The notes: generated by a model from the letters alone, not told the origin. A stretch of 64,000 nucleotides of DNA from Paenibacillus profundus (GCF_021369635.1 NZ_JAJNBZ010000022.1:1-64000), one strand, 5' to 3'. Positions 34,389 to 44,418 are shown, numbered from the stretch's first letter. Translations and numbers: made by a program.

Positions 34389-35603
34389 CTAATTTTGTTC
34401 ATAATAGCCTCGAAGCCAGACGTCAAAAATAAACAAAGCGCCTTCCTCTGCCGGCACGGTGCGAATATCACCATCCATTAACTGGACAAGTGATTTGCAA
34501 ATCGCAAGTCCCAATCCGCTTCCGCCGTATTTCCGGTTCATGGAAGAATCCAATTGTGCGAAGGGCTGAAATAACCCGCCCATTTTATCAGACGGAATGC
34601 CGATACCCGTATCTTTTACCTCGAACTGAATCCGATGCATCTCGTCGGTTCCATTCCGCATTGATTGCAAGACAGAAATATGGATGTTCACTTCACCCGC
34701 ATCCGTAAATTTCACAGCATTTCCTACAAGGTTAATGAGAACCTGCCGCAAACGCAGCATATCTCCGTACAGACAGCTCGGTACGTCTGGATCCAACGAA
34801 TAAGCAAGCTTCAAGTCCCGTTTGCCTGCCTCGGCTGTAAATAATTCGTACACTTCGGTCACCAAAGCAGAGCAATCGAACGGGAATTCTTCCAGCTCTA
34901 GTTTGCCTGACTCCATCTTCGTGAAATCCAAAATATTATTAATCGTCCGTATGAGCGAATCCGCGCTCTTGCGAATCAATTCAGCATAATTGCCTTGGTC
35001 CGGCGACAATTCTGTATCAAGCAATAAGTCCACCATGCCTAAGACCCCGTTCATCGGAGTGCGAATTTCATGGCTCATCATAGCTAGAAATTGAGTTCGC
35101 GCCAAGGCCGCCCGTTCCGCCGCTTCTTTGGCAGCCGCCAATTCCCGGTTCATTCGCTCCAATTCATGCGTCTTCTGATGAAGCAGCATCTTTTGGGCCT
35201 GCAGCCTTTTTTGCGCCTGAAACATGCCGACAAAGCTATGAATTTTCGATTTCAGAATATGCGGGACAAAGGGCTTAACCATATAATCCACGCCGCCGGC
35301 AGAATAACCAGCGAACAGATGCTCGGTTTCCTTATAGTTTGCAGACACGAAAATAATCGGAATGTTTTTTGTTTTGTCGCGCGCCTTAATCCACTTTGCC
35401 GTTTCAATCCCGTCCATCCCCGGCATTTGAACGTCAAGCACGATGACAGCAAACTCTTCTTTCATCAGATGCCGCAGCGCTTCTTCGCCGGAGGTTGCTT
35501 TCACTAAACGGTAGCTCTCCTCGGATAGTACAGCTTCGAGCGCTAACAAGTTCTCTGGTCGGTCATCGACGAGCAGGATATTTATCGGCTCCAATGTAGC
35601 CAT
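34389..35603 (-). CDS. Response regulator-histidine kinase hybrid (REC-HisKA-HATPase)
   Basis: A 404-residue soluble protein with an N-terminal receiver (phospho-Asp57 in [11 protein letters not shown]), a coiled-coil linker (about 125-168), a HisKA domain with His178 in [12 protein letters not shown], and a HATPase domain (N-box [25 protein letters not shown]). It has no membrane or sensor domain, so it must receive its signal through phosphotransfer to its receiver or by binding. ATG 35603 is 7-8 bases after GGAGGT. It sits between the CheR-like gene and rsbV and is an extra component relative to the RsbKYM set I know. Confidence 0.88.
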   Translation of the reverse strand: MATLEPINILLVDDRPENLLALEAVLSEESYRLVKATSGEEALRHLMKEEFAVIVLDVQMPGMDGIETAKWIKARDKTKNIPIIFVSANYKETEHLFAGYSAGGVDYMVKPFVPHILKSKIHSFVGMFQAQKRLQAQKMLLHQKTHELERMNRELAAAKEAAERAALARTQFLAMMSHEIRTPMNGVLGMVDLLLDTELSPDQGNYAELIRKSADSLIRTINNILDFTKMESGKLELEEFPFDCSALVTEVYELFTAEAGKRDLKLAYSLDPDVPSCLYGDMLRLRQVLINLVGNAVKFTDAGEVNIHISVLQSMRNGTDEMHRIQFEVKDTGIGIPSDKMGGLFQPFAQLDSSMNRKYGGSGLGLAICKSLVQLMDGDIRTVPAEEGALFIFDVWLRGYYEQN

Positions 35604-35614
35604 CACAATACCTC

Positions 35615-36487
35615 CTACCGAATTTTGCGATAAATCTTCTCGTTGCGCTCCACTTCCTCATACTGAGATTCACGTTCGGTGAAGTGCAAGGATTCCTTCG
35701 AACCGACAATAAGCACGCCAAGCGGCGCCAAGCTTTCGTAGAACAGTTGATGAACGCGATTGCGTAACGGTTCATTAAAGTAAATCATGACATTCCGACA
35801 TAGAATAACGTTAAATTCATTAAAAGAACGATCTGTTGCTAAGTTATGCTCCGCAAAAATAATGTTTTTGCGTAAGTAAGGATGAATGACCACGCCATCG
35901 CCAGAAGCGGTGTAGTACTCCGAGAACGAACTCGTGCCTCCCGCTTCCATATAATTTTTCGTGTACACTTTCATTTTGTCCAACGGACAAATGCCTTCTT
36001 TTGCCTGGTGCAGCGAGCGCGAATTCAGATCTGTCGCATATAGTCTAGCTTTTTCATACAAGCCTTCTTCATGCAGCAAGATTGCCATGGAATACACTTC
36101 TTCCCCAGTCGAACATCCCGCGTGCCAAATCCGAATGTAAGGGTACGTGCGCAGCAACGGGACGACCTGCTGACGAAACGCCTTAAACATGGATGGATCA
36201 CGGAACATTTCCGTCACCGGAATCGATAAGCTGTGCACTAGCCGCTGCAAGCAGTCCCGTTCGTGCAAGACGCGGCTCTGCAGCTCCGATATCGTATCCA
36301 CTTGTTCGAAGAACACTTGATGCCATATTCGTCTCTTGAGCGAAGGATAGGCATAATCTCGGAAGTCATAACCATATACCCGAAAAACCCCTTCAAGTAA
36401 CAGTTCGATTTCAATTCGTTCTCGGTCAGTATCTTGAGGCCGTCTCTTGTCATCGTGTAAACCGAGGCTGTTACCGTTCATGTCCAT
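35615..36487 (-). CDS. rsbM: CheR-type methyltransferase (RsbM-like)
   Basis: A 290-residue CheR-family protein with a small N-terminal helical domain (about 20-85) and a SAM-binding domain: [20 protein letters not shown] and [10 protein letters not shown]. CheR enzymes methylate glutamates of receptor-like proteins. Here no chemotaxis genes adjoin; instead it lies between a large hybrid kinase and a second kinase in a sigB cluster. In Bacillus cereus the CheR-like RsbM methylates the kinase RsbK and damps SigB activation, so I infer the same partner here (the product of the 36522-39947 gene). Confidence 0.78.
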   Translation of the reverse strand: MDMNGNSLGLHDDKRRPQDTDRERIEIELLLEGVFRVYGYDFRDYAYPSLKRRIWHQVFFEQVDTISELQSRVLHERDCLQRLVHSLSIPVTEMFRDPSMFKAFRQQVVPLLRTYPYIRIWHAGCSTGEEVYSMAILLHEEGLYEKARLYATDLNSRSLHQAKEGICPLDKMKVYTKNYMEAGGTSSFSEYYTASGDGVVIHPYLRKNIIFAEHNLATDRSFNEFNVILCRNVMIYFNEPLRNRVHQLFYESLAPLGVLIVGSKESLHFTERESQYEEVERNEKIYRKIR

Positions 36488-36521
36488 CCTTGCTCCTTCA
36501 TATCAGTTAATAATGATCCCC

Positions 36522-39500
36522 TTATTTATACAGCCAGACGCGCATGAGCGAAAGCAACTGCTCTGTTTGGAACGGTTTGCTTACGTAGTCCGATGCTCCG
36601 GCTTCAATGCATTTGTTGCGGTCTTCCTTCATCGCCTTCGCCGTCAGCGCGATAATCGGCAGCTTCTCGAATTGCGGTATCTCCCGAATGCGGCGCATTG
36701 CTTCATAGCCGTCCATTTCTGGCATCATCATATCCATCAAAATAAGGTCGAAATCGGCATGCTCGCCCAATGCTTCGAGCGCTTCACGCCCATTTTCCGC
36801 ATACACGATATCCATATCGTATTGCTCCAGCGCGCTTGACAGCGCAAATACATTGCGGACATCATCATCGACCAGCAGCACGCGTTTGCCTGACAACAGC
36901 TCGTCATTGGACGTATGTCCATGCCCGTACGTATCCTCATCAGCGTCGTTCGCATCTATGCGGTTCAACAGCAGCATTGTCTCTTGCAGCAGACGCTCTG
37001 CCGATTTTACGTCTTTAATGATGATGCTCTGCGTACGCTTCTTCAGCTCCGTCTCTTCCTTTGCATCCAGCAGCTTGCCAGTGTAGACGATGATAGGAAC
37101 CCGTCTAAGCTGGGGATTGCGGCTGATGTGATCCATGAGCTCGAAGCCAGTCATATCCGGAAGCAGCAAATCAAGCACCATACCGTCAAATTTGCGATCA
37201 GCTAACTGCTTCAGCGCCTCGGTGCCAGTCGACACGGCGGTCACCGATACGTCGACACCTTCAATCAAGGCAATGAGCGATTGCCGCTGGGGGCCGTCAT
37301 CCTCTACAATGAGCAGCCTCCGTGTGCGTTCAAATGGCCAGGAGCGGCTGGATTCACTCTCATGAGCGGCAGCAACCTCCTGCTTGATCGCCTCATCCCA
37401 TGCCATGCGCAGCACTTCCTTCGAATCACTGTCATGGCGGGAAGCGCGCTTCTTGACTGATGCAGCCAGTCCAGCCTCTTGCTCAGCCGCATGCTGCGCC
37501 TCTCGTTGCCCCTTCGGTAACGCCGATGCCCCTGCTGCGTCCTGCTTCGCGGACGCGTCCGACAGAGGCGGCGTACCAGCTTCGGCAGCCGCTTGCTGAG
37601 CAGTCTTGAGCGGAACATAGAATGTGAATATGCTTCCCTCGTACTCATGACTCTCGACATGCAGTCTGCCGCCCAGCAGTCGCGCAAGCTCGCGGCTGAT
37701 AGACAGGCCCAAGCCAGCACCGCCGTATTTCCGGCTTGTCGTGCCGTCCAATTGCTGGAATGCCTCAAAGATGAGCGCCTGCTTGTCCTTCGGAATGCCG
37801 ATGCCGGTATCCGTTACACGCAAGGCCATATAGTTTTGGCCTGTCTCTCTCAAGTGAGCAGGCAGCTCCTCTGCCGACGCTTGCACAATGTCCAGCTTCA
37901 CCGCACCTTCGTTCGTAAATTTAAAGGCGTTCCCCAGCAAGTTCCGCACGACTTGCTTCACGCGATGCCCATCCGTGATGAAGCTGTCCGGCAAGCCCTC
38001 CTCGATGTTCACTTCAAAACGGAGCCCCTTCTGCGCTGCTATTGTTGCAAAGCTGTCATGCATAAAGGAGCCGAGCTCTCCTAAATAGACCTCTTCAAAA
38101 TTCAACTTCATCTTGCCGGCATCAATCTTGGATAGATCCAATATTTCATCGATCATTTTCAGCAGATCCGAGCCTGACATATGAATGGTGCGGGCGTACT
38201 CCACTTGCTTATCCTGCAGGTTGCCCTCTTTATTTTCAGACAGCAGCTGTGACAGCACCAGAAGACTATTGAGCGGCGTGCGCAGCTCATGCGACATGTT
38301 GGCCAAAAACTCAGATTTGTACTTCGATGACAAAGCCAACTGCAGCGTTTGACGTTCAAGCGTCGTGCGCGTGCGTTCCAGCTCTTCATTTTTCTCTTGG
38401 GTCGTCAGCATCTGTTCTTCCAGAGCACGCGTCTTGGCGATGAGCTCTGTATTATAATGCTCCAGCTCCTCCTGCTGACGCTGCAGCATTTCCTCCGAAC
38501 GCTTCAATGCCTCTGTCTGAGATTCCAGATGCTCGTTCGAACGGCGCATCTCTTCTTGCTGCGTCATTAACTCTTCCGATTGACATTGCAGTTCTTCGGT
38601 TAACGCCTGAGATTCGCGCAGCAGCTCCTCAACACGCAAGCGGCCGTTAATCGTATGGATAATGACCCCCAGGTTCGTGGCCAGCTGTTCCAACAATCGA
38701 TATTGCAAGTCAGTCATGGACTGCAGGGAGGCGAGCTCCAGCACCCCGACGACACGGCGTTCGAACTTAATTGGGTAAAGGATCAGCTCAATCGGTTGCG
38801 ATTGGCATATTCCCGATTGGATTCGAATCGAGCAATCCTTCATATCACGCACGATAATCGGGTTCTCATCGGCCGCACACTGCCCGTTCAAGCCTTCCCC
38901 GATCATAAATTGCTGATCCGCATCCAAGTCGTCGCTGGCAGCATAGGTGCCGAACAATTGGAATCGCTTTGGATTTTTCAATTCATCGCGAATAAACAAA
39001 GTCCCGTATTGCGCTCCGAGCGTCGGAACGAATTCGCTGACGAAGGTCTGTCCGACTTGATTGAGCGTCGTGGCGCCATTCAAGAGTTCCGTGACGCGGG
39101 CAATATTCCCGTCGACCCACGCTTCCTCCTCTTGCGATTTCCGGTACTGCTCTTCGCTAAGCTTGCGCGCTTCGATATCTTCCGCCATCTGTTTGAACAC
39201 GTTAATGACTTCTCCGATTTCGTCATTCGTGTGCGGCTTGAGCTTGCGAATGACTCGTAATCTACCGCGAGCCAGACTGCGCACCATAAGTGACATCGTG
39301 TTCAAATTCCGCATCACGCCCGGAATAACCCACAGCATTACACCGCAAGTAATGATGAGTCCGAGCACCATAATGCCCACCGTCCAACTAACGGCATTTT
39401 CATAGTTTTTGGTTGCGCTCAATACTTGTTCATTGATTTTCGTTTCATGATAATGTGCTAAATCGTTCAGGCTGTTCAACAAGTTTTTCTGATAATCCAA

Positions 39501-39947
39501 GCCAACCTTGTTGCGAAGCTTGTTCGCTTCCTCATAGCGGTCATCTTCACTTAAGTTCACGGCTTGGGTAACATACTCGTCGAATCTTTTCCAATCCCTC
39601 TTCGCCTTATCCATCAATTGACGCTCTTGTGGACTTATCATCTTCTCGTCCAATTCCTCTAGAGAATTTATAATCTTCTCACGAGTTTGCAATTCCTCAT
39701 CGATTTTGTCCTGCACTTCAGGGGCGCCATAATCCGGATTCAACAGCTCCGTGACGATCCCGCGGGCGATGTTGTTCGCATCATCCCGCACGTTGAAAGC
39801 CAATTCGACCTTGCGGAAGTTGTCCGAATAGAAGCGATCCAGGTCTTGCTTCAAGCTGCTCATCCGAACATACGACACCGAACCTAATGAAGAAATGATG
39901 ACTATGAACAAGACGAATCCGAGTATTAGCTTCGTTCGTATCTTCAA
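36522..39947 (-). CDS. rsbK: Hybrid sensor histidine kinase with two receivers (RsbK-like)
   Basis: A 1141-residue protein. Order: TM1 (about 7-26), extracellular helical sensor (28-185), TM2 (186-208), HAMP (210-262), GAF (285-435), long coiled coil (436-545), HisKA with His553 in MSHELRTPLN, HATPase (660-780; NLLGNAFKFT, DTGIGIP, GAGLGLS), an Ala/Gln/Lys-rich linker (785-870), receiver 1 (877-990, Asp926) and receiver 2 (1021-1138, Asp1072). The layout fits RsbK-type kinases controlling SigB through the response regulator phosphatase RsbY. The helical glutamate-rich region could be the methylation target of the CheR-like neighbour. Confidence 0.82.
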   Translation of the reverse strand: MKIRTKLILGFVLFIVIISSLGSVSYVRMSSLKQDLDRFYSDNFRKVELAFNVRDDANNIARGIVTELLNPDYGAPEVQDKIDEELQTREKIINSLEELDEKMISPQERQLMDKAKRDWKRFDEYVTQAVNLSEDDRYEEANKLRNKVGLDYQKNLLNSLNDLAHYHETKINEQVLSATKNYENAVSWTVGIMVLGLIITCGVMLWVIPGVMRNLNTMSLMVRSLARGRLRVIRKLKPHTNDEIGEVINVFKQMAEDIEARKLSEEQYRKSQEEEAWVDGNIARVTELLNGATTLNQVGQTFVSEFVPTLGAQYGTLFIRDELKNPKRFQLFGTYAASDDLDADQQFMIGEGLNGQCAADENPIIVRDMKDCSIRIQSGICQSQPIELILYPIKFERRVVGVLELASLQSMTDLQYRLLEQLATNLGVIIHTINGRLRVEELLRESQALTEELQCQSEELMTQQEEMRRSNEHLESQTEALKRSEEMLQRQQEELEHYNTELIAKTRALEEQMLTTQEKNEELERTRTTLERQTLQLALSSKYKSEFLANMSHELRTPLNSLLVLSQLLSENKEGNLQDKQVEYARTIHMSGSDLLKMIDEILDLSKIDAGKMKLNFEEVYLGELGSFMHDSFATIAAQKGLRFEVNIEEGLPDSFITDGHRVKQVVRNLLGNAFKFTNEGAVKLDIVQASAEELPAHLRETGQNYMALRVTDTGIGIPKDKQALIFEAFQQLDGTTSRKYGGAGLGLSISRELARLLGGRLHVESHEYEGSIFTFYVPLKTAQQAAAEAGTPPLSDASAKQDAAGASALPKGQREAQHAAEQEAGLAASVKKRASRHDSDSKEVLRMAWDEAIKQEVAAAHESESSRSWPFERTRRLLIVEDDGPQRQSLIALIEGVDVSVTAVSTGTEALKQLADRKFDGMVLDLLLPDMTGFELMDHISRNPQLRRVPIIVYTGKLLDAKEETELKKRTQSIIIKDVKSAERLLQETMLLLNRIDANDADEDTYGHGHTSNDELLSGKRVLLVDDDVRNVFALSSALEQYDMDIVYAENGREALEALGEHADFDLILMDMMMPEMDGYEAMRRIREIPQFEKLPIIALTAKAMKEDRNKCIEAGASDYVSKPFQTEQLLSLMRVWLYK

Positions 39948-39965
39948 CGTCCGTTCCTCCCTCTA

Positions 39966-40003
39966 TTATTGCGTGTTCAAAAAGGTCCTTTTCAACAACC
40001 TCT
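39966..40003. repeat. Family A repeat, minimal form (copy 6)
   Basis: GCGTGTTCAAAAAGG - TC - CTTTTCAACAACCTCT, two inverted ends with almost no interior, lying between the rsbK-like and rsbY-like genes. It could act as a hairpin or weak terminator in that transcript. Confidence 0.7.
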
Positions 40004-40008
40004 ATAAA

Positions 40009-41154
40009 TCAATGGACGTCCACCCAGATAAGACATTTGTCATCTTTGCTGTCGATGTCTGACGATGGATGAAACAGCTCATTCCACGCCTTCGACTGAA
40101 ACGACGACTCTTGCTTCAGCAGCTGCGCCATCCGTTTCATCGCTGTCTCCACGGTATCTCCTGCCGCTTCCATCAACCCGTCCGTGTATAATGCCATGCG
40201 TGCACGCGATTTGCACGGCACCTCATGCGTCTCTACTTCCAATTCAGGGAACATGCCGACTGGATACCCTGTCGATTCAAGGGCGATCATGTGGCCATCC
40301 TCCATCATGACGATTCCCGGCGGATGACCCGCATTTGCATACTGAATGCATTGCTTGTTCGTATCGACGACCACATATAGCGCCGTCATATAATAGAGCA
40401 TTAAATTCCCATTCATATGAAGCTGATGAAATTTCGTATTCAACCGTTTCAGGACAAGATCCGGCTGTTCGATCTGCATCACCGCATCACGAAGGACGGA
40501 AGCAATGAACATGCACAGCAGCGCCGAAGAAACGCCGTGTCCCATCATATCAATAATGATAATGCCATAACGGCCCTGTCCTAGCGGGAACCATGCATAT
40601 AAATCGCCCGCAAGCTCTTCAGAAGGCTGATAGAGCGCATCTATCGTGATGTGATCGTCATGGAACGGCTCCGTTAATACTGAAGTCTGCACTTTGGCGG
40701 CAAGCCGGAGCTCCTCGCGAATGTGCCGATCGCGTTCTTTATGCCAATCTTTCTCTCGCTTCAAGCGCAGCGCCAGCCGGATGCGCGCCAACAGCTCGAT
40801 GCGGTTGATCGGCTTCGTCACATAGTCAACCGCTCCCGCATCTAGCGCTTCGGCCAGCATATGAGAGTCGCCGATCGCCGTGACGATAATAATAGGAATA
40901 TCTCTTAACTCCGAATACTGCTGAATCGTACGGCAAGCTTCCAAGCCGTCTATTTCAGGCATCATCATATCTAATAGAATCAAATCGATATCAGGCACTT
41001 TTAAGGGTCCTAGCGGTCCCTCCATACCTAAAACATTATACATTTCACGAGCAGAGGCAGCAGTCTGAATCCCGTTATACCCTGCTTTGCGCAAGATTTC
41101 GCGAATGAGCATGACATTCGTTGGGTTGTCATCCACAACGAGAACATTCATCAT
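40009..41154 (-). CDS. rsbY: REC-PP2C phosphatase (RsbY-like)
   Basis: A 381-residue protein with an N-terminal receiver (phospho-Asp62 in LLDMMMPEIDG; Lys in VTKPINR) and a SpoIIE/RsbU-type PP2C domain (about 185-381; EELAGDLYAW, IIDMMGHGVSS, LYTDGLMEA and a DDKCL end). Such proteins dephosphorylate RsbV when their receiver is phosphorylated. Next to the hybrid kinase it fills the RsbY role. ATG 41154 follows GGGAGGAG. It is first gene of the seven-gene minus-strand module. Confidence 0.88.
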   Translation of the reverse strand: MMNVLVVDDNPTNVMLIREILRKAGYNGIQTAASAREMYNVLGMEGPLGPLKVPDIDLILLDMMMPEIDGLEACRTIQQYSELRDIPIIIVTAIGDSHMLAEALDAGAVDYVTKPINRIELLARIRLALRLKREKDWHKERDRHIREELRLAAKVQTSVLTEPFHDDHITIDALYQPSEELAGDLYAWFPLGQGRYGIIIIDMMGHGVSSALLCMFIASVLRDAVMQIEQPDLVLKRLNTKFHQLHMNGNLMLYYMTALYVVVDTNKQCIQYANAGHPPGIVMMEDGHMIALESTGYPVGMFPELEVETHEVPCKSRARMALYTDGLMEAAGDTVETAMKRMAQLLKQESSFQSKAWNELFHPSSDIDSKDDKCLIWVDVH

Positions 41155-41295
41155 ACTCTCCTCCCTTCTCCAATTTATTTGATGTCGCGCACCATAACCG
41201 TACACACAAAAAAACCTAATTACCACTATACCGGAAAAAAACGCGCTTTCGCATTAATATTTAAGATTTTAACAGAAAATGGCCATATTTAGGGA

Positions 41296-41332
41296 AAAGC
41301 GAAAGCCGGCTAACGATATCGCTTAACCGGCT
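41296..41332 (-). terminator. Terminator of the DUF948 gene
   Basis: AGCCGGCTAA / TTAACCGGCT stem; on the minus strand followed by TTCGCTTTTCCC. Confidence 0.7.
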
Positions 41333-41338
41333 CATTGT

Positions 41339-42016
41339 CTAGTTTCCTTGTCTCCACAACTGCCACGCCTTCGTACCGAGATCTACCCATGCGCGCCAAT
41401 CTTGGCGGTTGTTATCCGCTCCTTGCACTTGATTGGCCTGCGCCTGCAATGCCGCTTGCTGTCCAACCTCCGCAGGTGTCTCGGCAGTCTCGGCAGGTAC
41501 CAGACTAGCTGGCGCAACACGATGATTCGGCTGTGCATCACTCAGAGGCACGCTGGATGTCGGAGCCTGTACTGGCGCCTGACTCGCTGACATTGCTCCG
41601 TGCCTGTCCTGTAGAGCAGGCTCGGGCTTCGATTCACGCTTCTCAGCAGGTGCTGCTGCAGTGCTTGGTTTGCGCTCGAACCGGACAGCGGCTTTGCGCA
41701 CGCCGTTTACCAATCCGACAGAGATTTGCTTCGCAGCCAACGTAATTTCGTTCAACGCCTCACCTGCATGCTGAACCGAATCAACGACTGGCTCTATTTT
41801 TTTCATTTGCTCGGACAGTTCCGTTGTGACATGATTCGCGTTTTTCGTAATTGCCTGTAAATCGCCGCTTAGTAATTCTACCGTATGCTGCACTTCTTCC
41901 AACGTCTTGGCCGCCCGATCGAGCGACAGCTTCGCGGACTGCAGCGTCTGGATGAGAAATACGACCAATACGACAAAAGCGATGGCCGCTATTAATGAGC
42001 TTATTCCTACTAACAT
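41339..42016 (-). CDS. DUF948 membrane protein (YtxG-like general stress protein)
   Basis: A 225-residue protein with an N-terminal membrane helix (about 4-25), a coiled-coil DUF948 region (about 25-100; LDRAAKTLEEVQHTVELL), then a low-complexity Ala/Pro/Gln linker and a short C-terminal WRAWVDLGTKAWQLWRQG segment. DUF948 proteins such as YtxG are general stress proteins in B. subtilis. A good SigB-type promoter lies about 90 bases upstream, divergent from another one for the DUF1328 gene. Confidence 0.78.
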   Translation of the reverse strand: MLVGISSLIAAIAFVVLVVFLIQTLQSAKLSLDRAAKTLEEVQHTVELLSGDLQAITKNANHVTTELSEQMKKIEPVVDSVQHAGEALNEITLAAKQISVGLVNGVRKAAVRFERKPSTAAAPAEKRESKPEPALQDRHGAMSASQAPVQAPTSSVPLSDAQPNHRVAPASLVPAETAETPAEVGQQAALQAQANQVQGADNNRQDWRAWVDLGTKAWQLWRQGN

Positions 42017-42107
42017 GAAAATCTCCGCCTTTCAGAAAGTGTTATATCTACTTGCATTCATTTCTTATCGGATAGTTGCTTACAGAAGTTGAAAGAATCA
42101 TCTATAA

Positions 42108-42133
42108 GTACCCGTTGCCGATTCGCGCGAAAC
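42108..42133 (-). promoter_or_regulatory. SigB-type promoter of the DUF948 gene
   Basis: Minus-strand GTTTCG (42128-42133), 14-bp spacer, GGGTAC (42108-42113). It shares GTTTCGCG with the rsbV promoter and agrees with the SigB consensus. Confidence 0.7.
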
Positions 42134-42147
42134 AAGCTGCGATAATT

Positions 42148-42174
42148 GTTTCATGCTGCGTACAGTCCGGTTAT
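42148..42174 (+). promoter_or_regulatory. SigB-type promoter of the DUF1328 gene
   Basis: GTTTCA (42148-42153), 15-bp spacer, GGTTAT (42169-42174), 45 bases before the start codon. It is divergent from the DUF948 gene promoter, 14 bases away. Confidence 0.6.
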
Positions 42175-42218
42175 GTATCCGTAATTCACAATATCACCAA
42201 ACAAAGGAGAGGATTACA

Positions 42219-42380
42219 ATGTTACGATGGTCCGTCATTTTCTTAATTATTGCGATTATTGCAGGAGTTTTTGGCTTTTTCGGCATTGTCGAGGCTGCGG
42301 CGTCCATTGCGAAATTTCTGTTCTTCTTATTCCTGATCCTGTTTGTAATTTCCCTCATTACCGGTCGTAAAGTATCATAG
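42219..42380 (+). CDS. DUF1328 small membrane protein (YtjA-like)
   Basis: A 53-residue protein with two membrane helices (about 4-24 and 31-48) and the DUF1328 pattern [19 protein letters not shown], then [12 protein letters not shown]. These small proteins are widespread and often stress-induced; the function is unknown. AAAGGAGAGG lies 7-8 bases before ATG 42219. It ends at a strong bidirectional terminator. Confidence 0.87.
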   Translation: MLRWSVIFLIIAIIAGVFGFFGIVEAAASIAKFLFFLFLILFVISLITGRKVS

Positions 42381-42423
42381 CAGATGAATCGAGACGATAC
42401 TATGATTTCCATCCATATACAAC

Positions 42424-42472
42424 AAAAAAAAACGATTCGTTTTTCCCGTTAAGGAAAGCGAATCGTTTTTTC
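42424..42472. terminator. Bidirectional terminator between DUF1328 and tcyP
   Basis: AACGATTCG / CGAATCGTT with inner TTTCC/GGAAA pairing and T-runs on both sides. Confidence 0.88.
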
Positions 42473-42473
42473 G

Positions 42474-43871
42474 TTACGCGATATCGTCTTGAGTATTGGC
42501 TTTCTGATGAAGAAATCGATCCTTATCCCACTGGCCAAGCCAACGGGATGACAGTACGCCTGCCGTCATTGAACCATTTACGTTCAGAGCGGTGCGCCCC
42601 ATGTCGATGAGCGGCTCTACGGAGATGAGCAATCCAGCCAGAGCGACAGGCAAGTTCATGGAGGACAGCACGATAAGCGCTGCGAAGGTCGCACCACCGC
42701 CAACACCAGCCACACCGAAGGAACTGACGGCGACGACGGCAACAAGCTGCAGCAGAAATCCAGGGGTGGCCGGGTCGATTCCGACGGTCGGTGCGATCAT
42801 GACGGCAAGCATGGCCGGATAAATGCCGGCGCACCCGTTCTGTCCCATGGACGCGCCGAACGAAGCGCTGAAATTGGCAAAGCTCTCGGGGACGCCGAGC
42901 CGCCCTGCCTGCGTATCGACATTAATCGGGATAGAGCCGGCGCTAGTCCGCGACGTAAATGCGAACACCAATGCCGGCAGCGCCCCTTTCACATAGCGAA
43001 TTGGGGATACTCCCGACAATGCCATTAACAGCAGATGGATACCGAACATGACGAGCAGCGCGACATAAGAAGCAAGCACGAATTCTCCTAGTTTTAAAAT
43101 TTCAGCCGGAGTCGTCGTGGATACGACCCGTGTCATTAAGGCTAACACACCGTAAGGAGTGAGACGAAGCACGATGGTTACCATTCGCATCACAATCGCG
43201 TGGAGCGCATCTATCATCGATTTGAACATGGCTCCATGTTCGGGCTTCTTCCGGGCTACGCCCAATGCGGCAATACCCGTAAACGCCGCAAAAATCACGA
43301 CGGCAATCGTCGATGTCTGTCTGGCTCCGGTCATATCGAGAAACGGGTTGGCCGGAATAAATTCCAGCACCTGCTTCGGAATCGTCATCTCGCTGACTTC
43401 GCCCAATTTGCTGTCCAGAAAATTGCCGCGGTCCAACTCCTGCTTCCCCGCTTCGATATCGACGGCCGATAAGTCAAACACCAGCGCCGAGGCAATTCCG
43501 ACAGCGGCGGCAATCGCAGTGGTCCCGATTAATATGCCGATAATGACGGCGCTCATCTTCCCTACGCCTGCTTTGGTAGTAACATTCAGAATGGCAGATA
43601 TGATGGACACTATAATAAGCGGGATAACGACCATCTGGAGCAATCGCACATATCCGCCGCCGACAATGTCGAACCAATCGTTCACCGTATGGACTACGGC
43701 ATGATCGACACCATGCAGCCATTGCAGTACTGCACCGTAAGCGATCCCGAGTCCCAAGCCGGCAAATACCCGCTTCGTGAAGGAAGTATGCTTCCTCTGC
43801 ATAAGATACAGCACGATGATGAAGGCTATTATGATTACAAGATGAAGCCCTATCCACCATCCGTCCGTCAT
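42474..43871 (-). CDS. tcyP: L-cystine symporter TcyP
   Basis: A 465-residue dicarboxylate/amino acid:cation symporter with about eight to ten helices. The segment FTSRTSAGSIPINVDTQ and the following SFGASMGQNGCAGIYPAML match TcyP, the Na+/H+-driven cystine importer, rather than glutamate carriers. Conserved VAGVGGGATFAAL and SVEPLIDMGRTALNV complete the family pattern. It lies 67 bases after the marR-type gene on the same strand and is probably controlled by it. No S-box or T-box leader is seen. Confidence 0.88.
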   Translation of the reverse strand: MTDGWWIGLHLVIIIAFIIVLYLMQRKHTSFTKRVFAGLGLGIAYGAVLQWLHGVDHAVVHTVNDWFDIVGGGYVRLLQMVVIPLIIVSIISAILNVTTKAGVGKMSAVIIGILIGTTAIAAAVGIASALVFDLSAVDIEAGKQELDRGNFLDSKLGEVSEMTIPKQVLEFIPANPFLDMTGARQTSTIAVVIFAAFTGIAALGVARKKPEHGAMFKSMIDALHAIVMRMVTIVLRLTPYGVLALMTRVVSTTTPAEILKLGEFVLASYVALLVMFGIHLLLMALSGVSPIRYVKGALPALVFAFTSRTSAGSIPINVDTQAGRLGVPESFANFSASFGASMGQNGCAGIYPAMLAVMIAPTVGIDPATPGFLLQLVAVVAVSSFGVAGVGGGATFAALIVLSSMNLPVALAGLLISVEPLIDMGRTALNVNGSMTAGVLSSRWLGQWDKDRFLHQKANTQDDIA

Positions 43872-43938
43872 AGCGTTTCACTCCTTCATCCGTCAATGGT
43901 CTGAATGCGATGGTCGTTCCAGTTACGCAGCGTTATTA

Positions 43939-44385
43939 TTACTGCCCATTCTGTTTAAATTCATCCAAATTTTGATTTACTTGTTTGCATACATTCATGA
44001 AATGACGCAGCTCCTCATCCGGAACGCCTTCAAAGAACCGGACAAACAACTGCTCGCGCTGGGCAGACACCTCAATAACCCGCTTGCGCCCTTCTTCCGT
44101 CAGCTCCAAATAATTGATGCGTCTATCCATCGTATCGCCTTTTCGAATTACATAATTCATTTCCATCAATTTATAAGTTATACCGGTCACCGCTCCCGGT
44201 GTTAAGCAGAGCTCATTGGCCACTTCGGTCACTTTCAAGGCTCCATGGCGATATAGCCGTTCGAGGACGGCGAATTGAGTCGGATTCAAAGTCGAATCCA
44301 AATGCTGATCCCACTGCATGCGCATGCGGCGCAGCATGGAGCGGAAGTTCGTCTGCAGCTGCAGCAGTTCCTCCCGATTAGGCAT
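43939..44385 (-). CDS. MarR-family transcriptional regulator
   Basis: A 148-residue winged-helix regulator: KVTEVANELCLTPGAVTGI is the recognition helix region and KGDTMDRRINYLELTEEG the wing. Cys residues in the HTH (ELCLT) and near the C-terminus could make it redox-responsive, which would suit control of cystine uptake by the next gene; that link is inference. Confidence 0.85.
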   Translation of the reverse strand: MPNREELLQLQTNFRSMLRRMRMQWDQHLDSTLNPTQFAVLERLYRHGALKVTEVANELCLTPGAVTGITYKLMEMNYVIRKGDTMDRRINYLELTEEGRKRVIEVSAQREQLFVRFFEGVPDEELRHFMNVCKQVNQNLDEFKQNGQ

Positions 44386-44418
44386 GGATACGTCACTCTC
44401 CTACATCATTAAATATGA

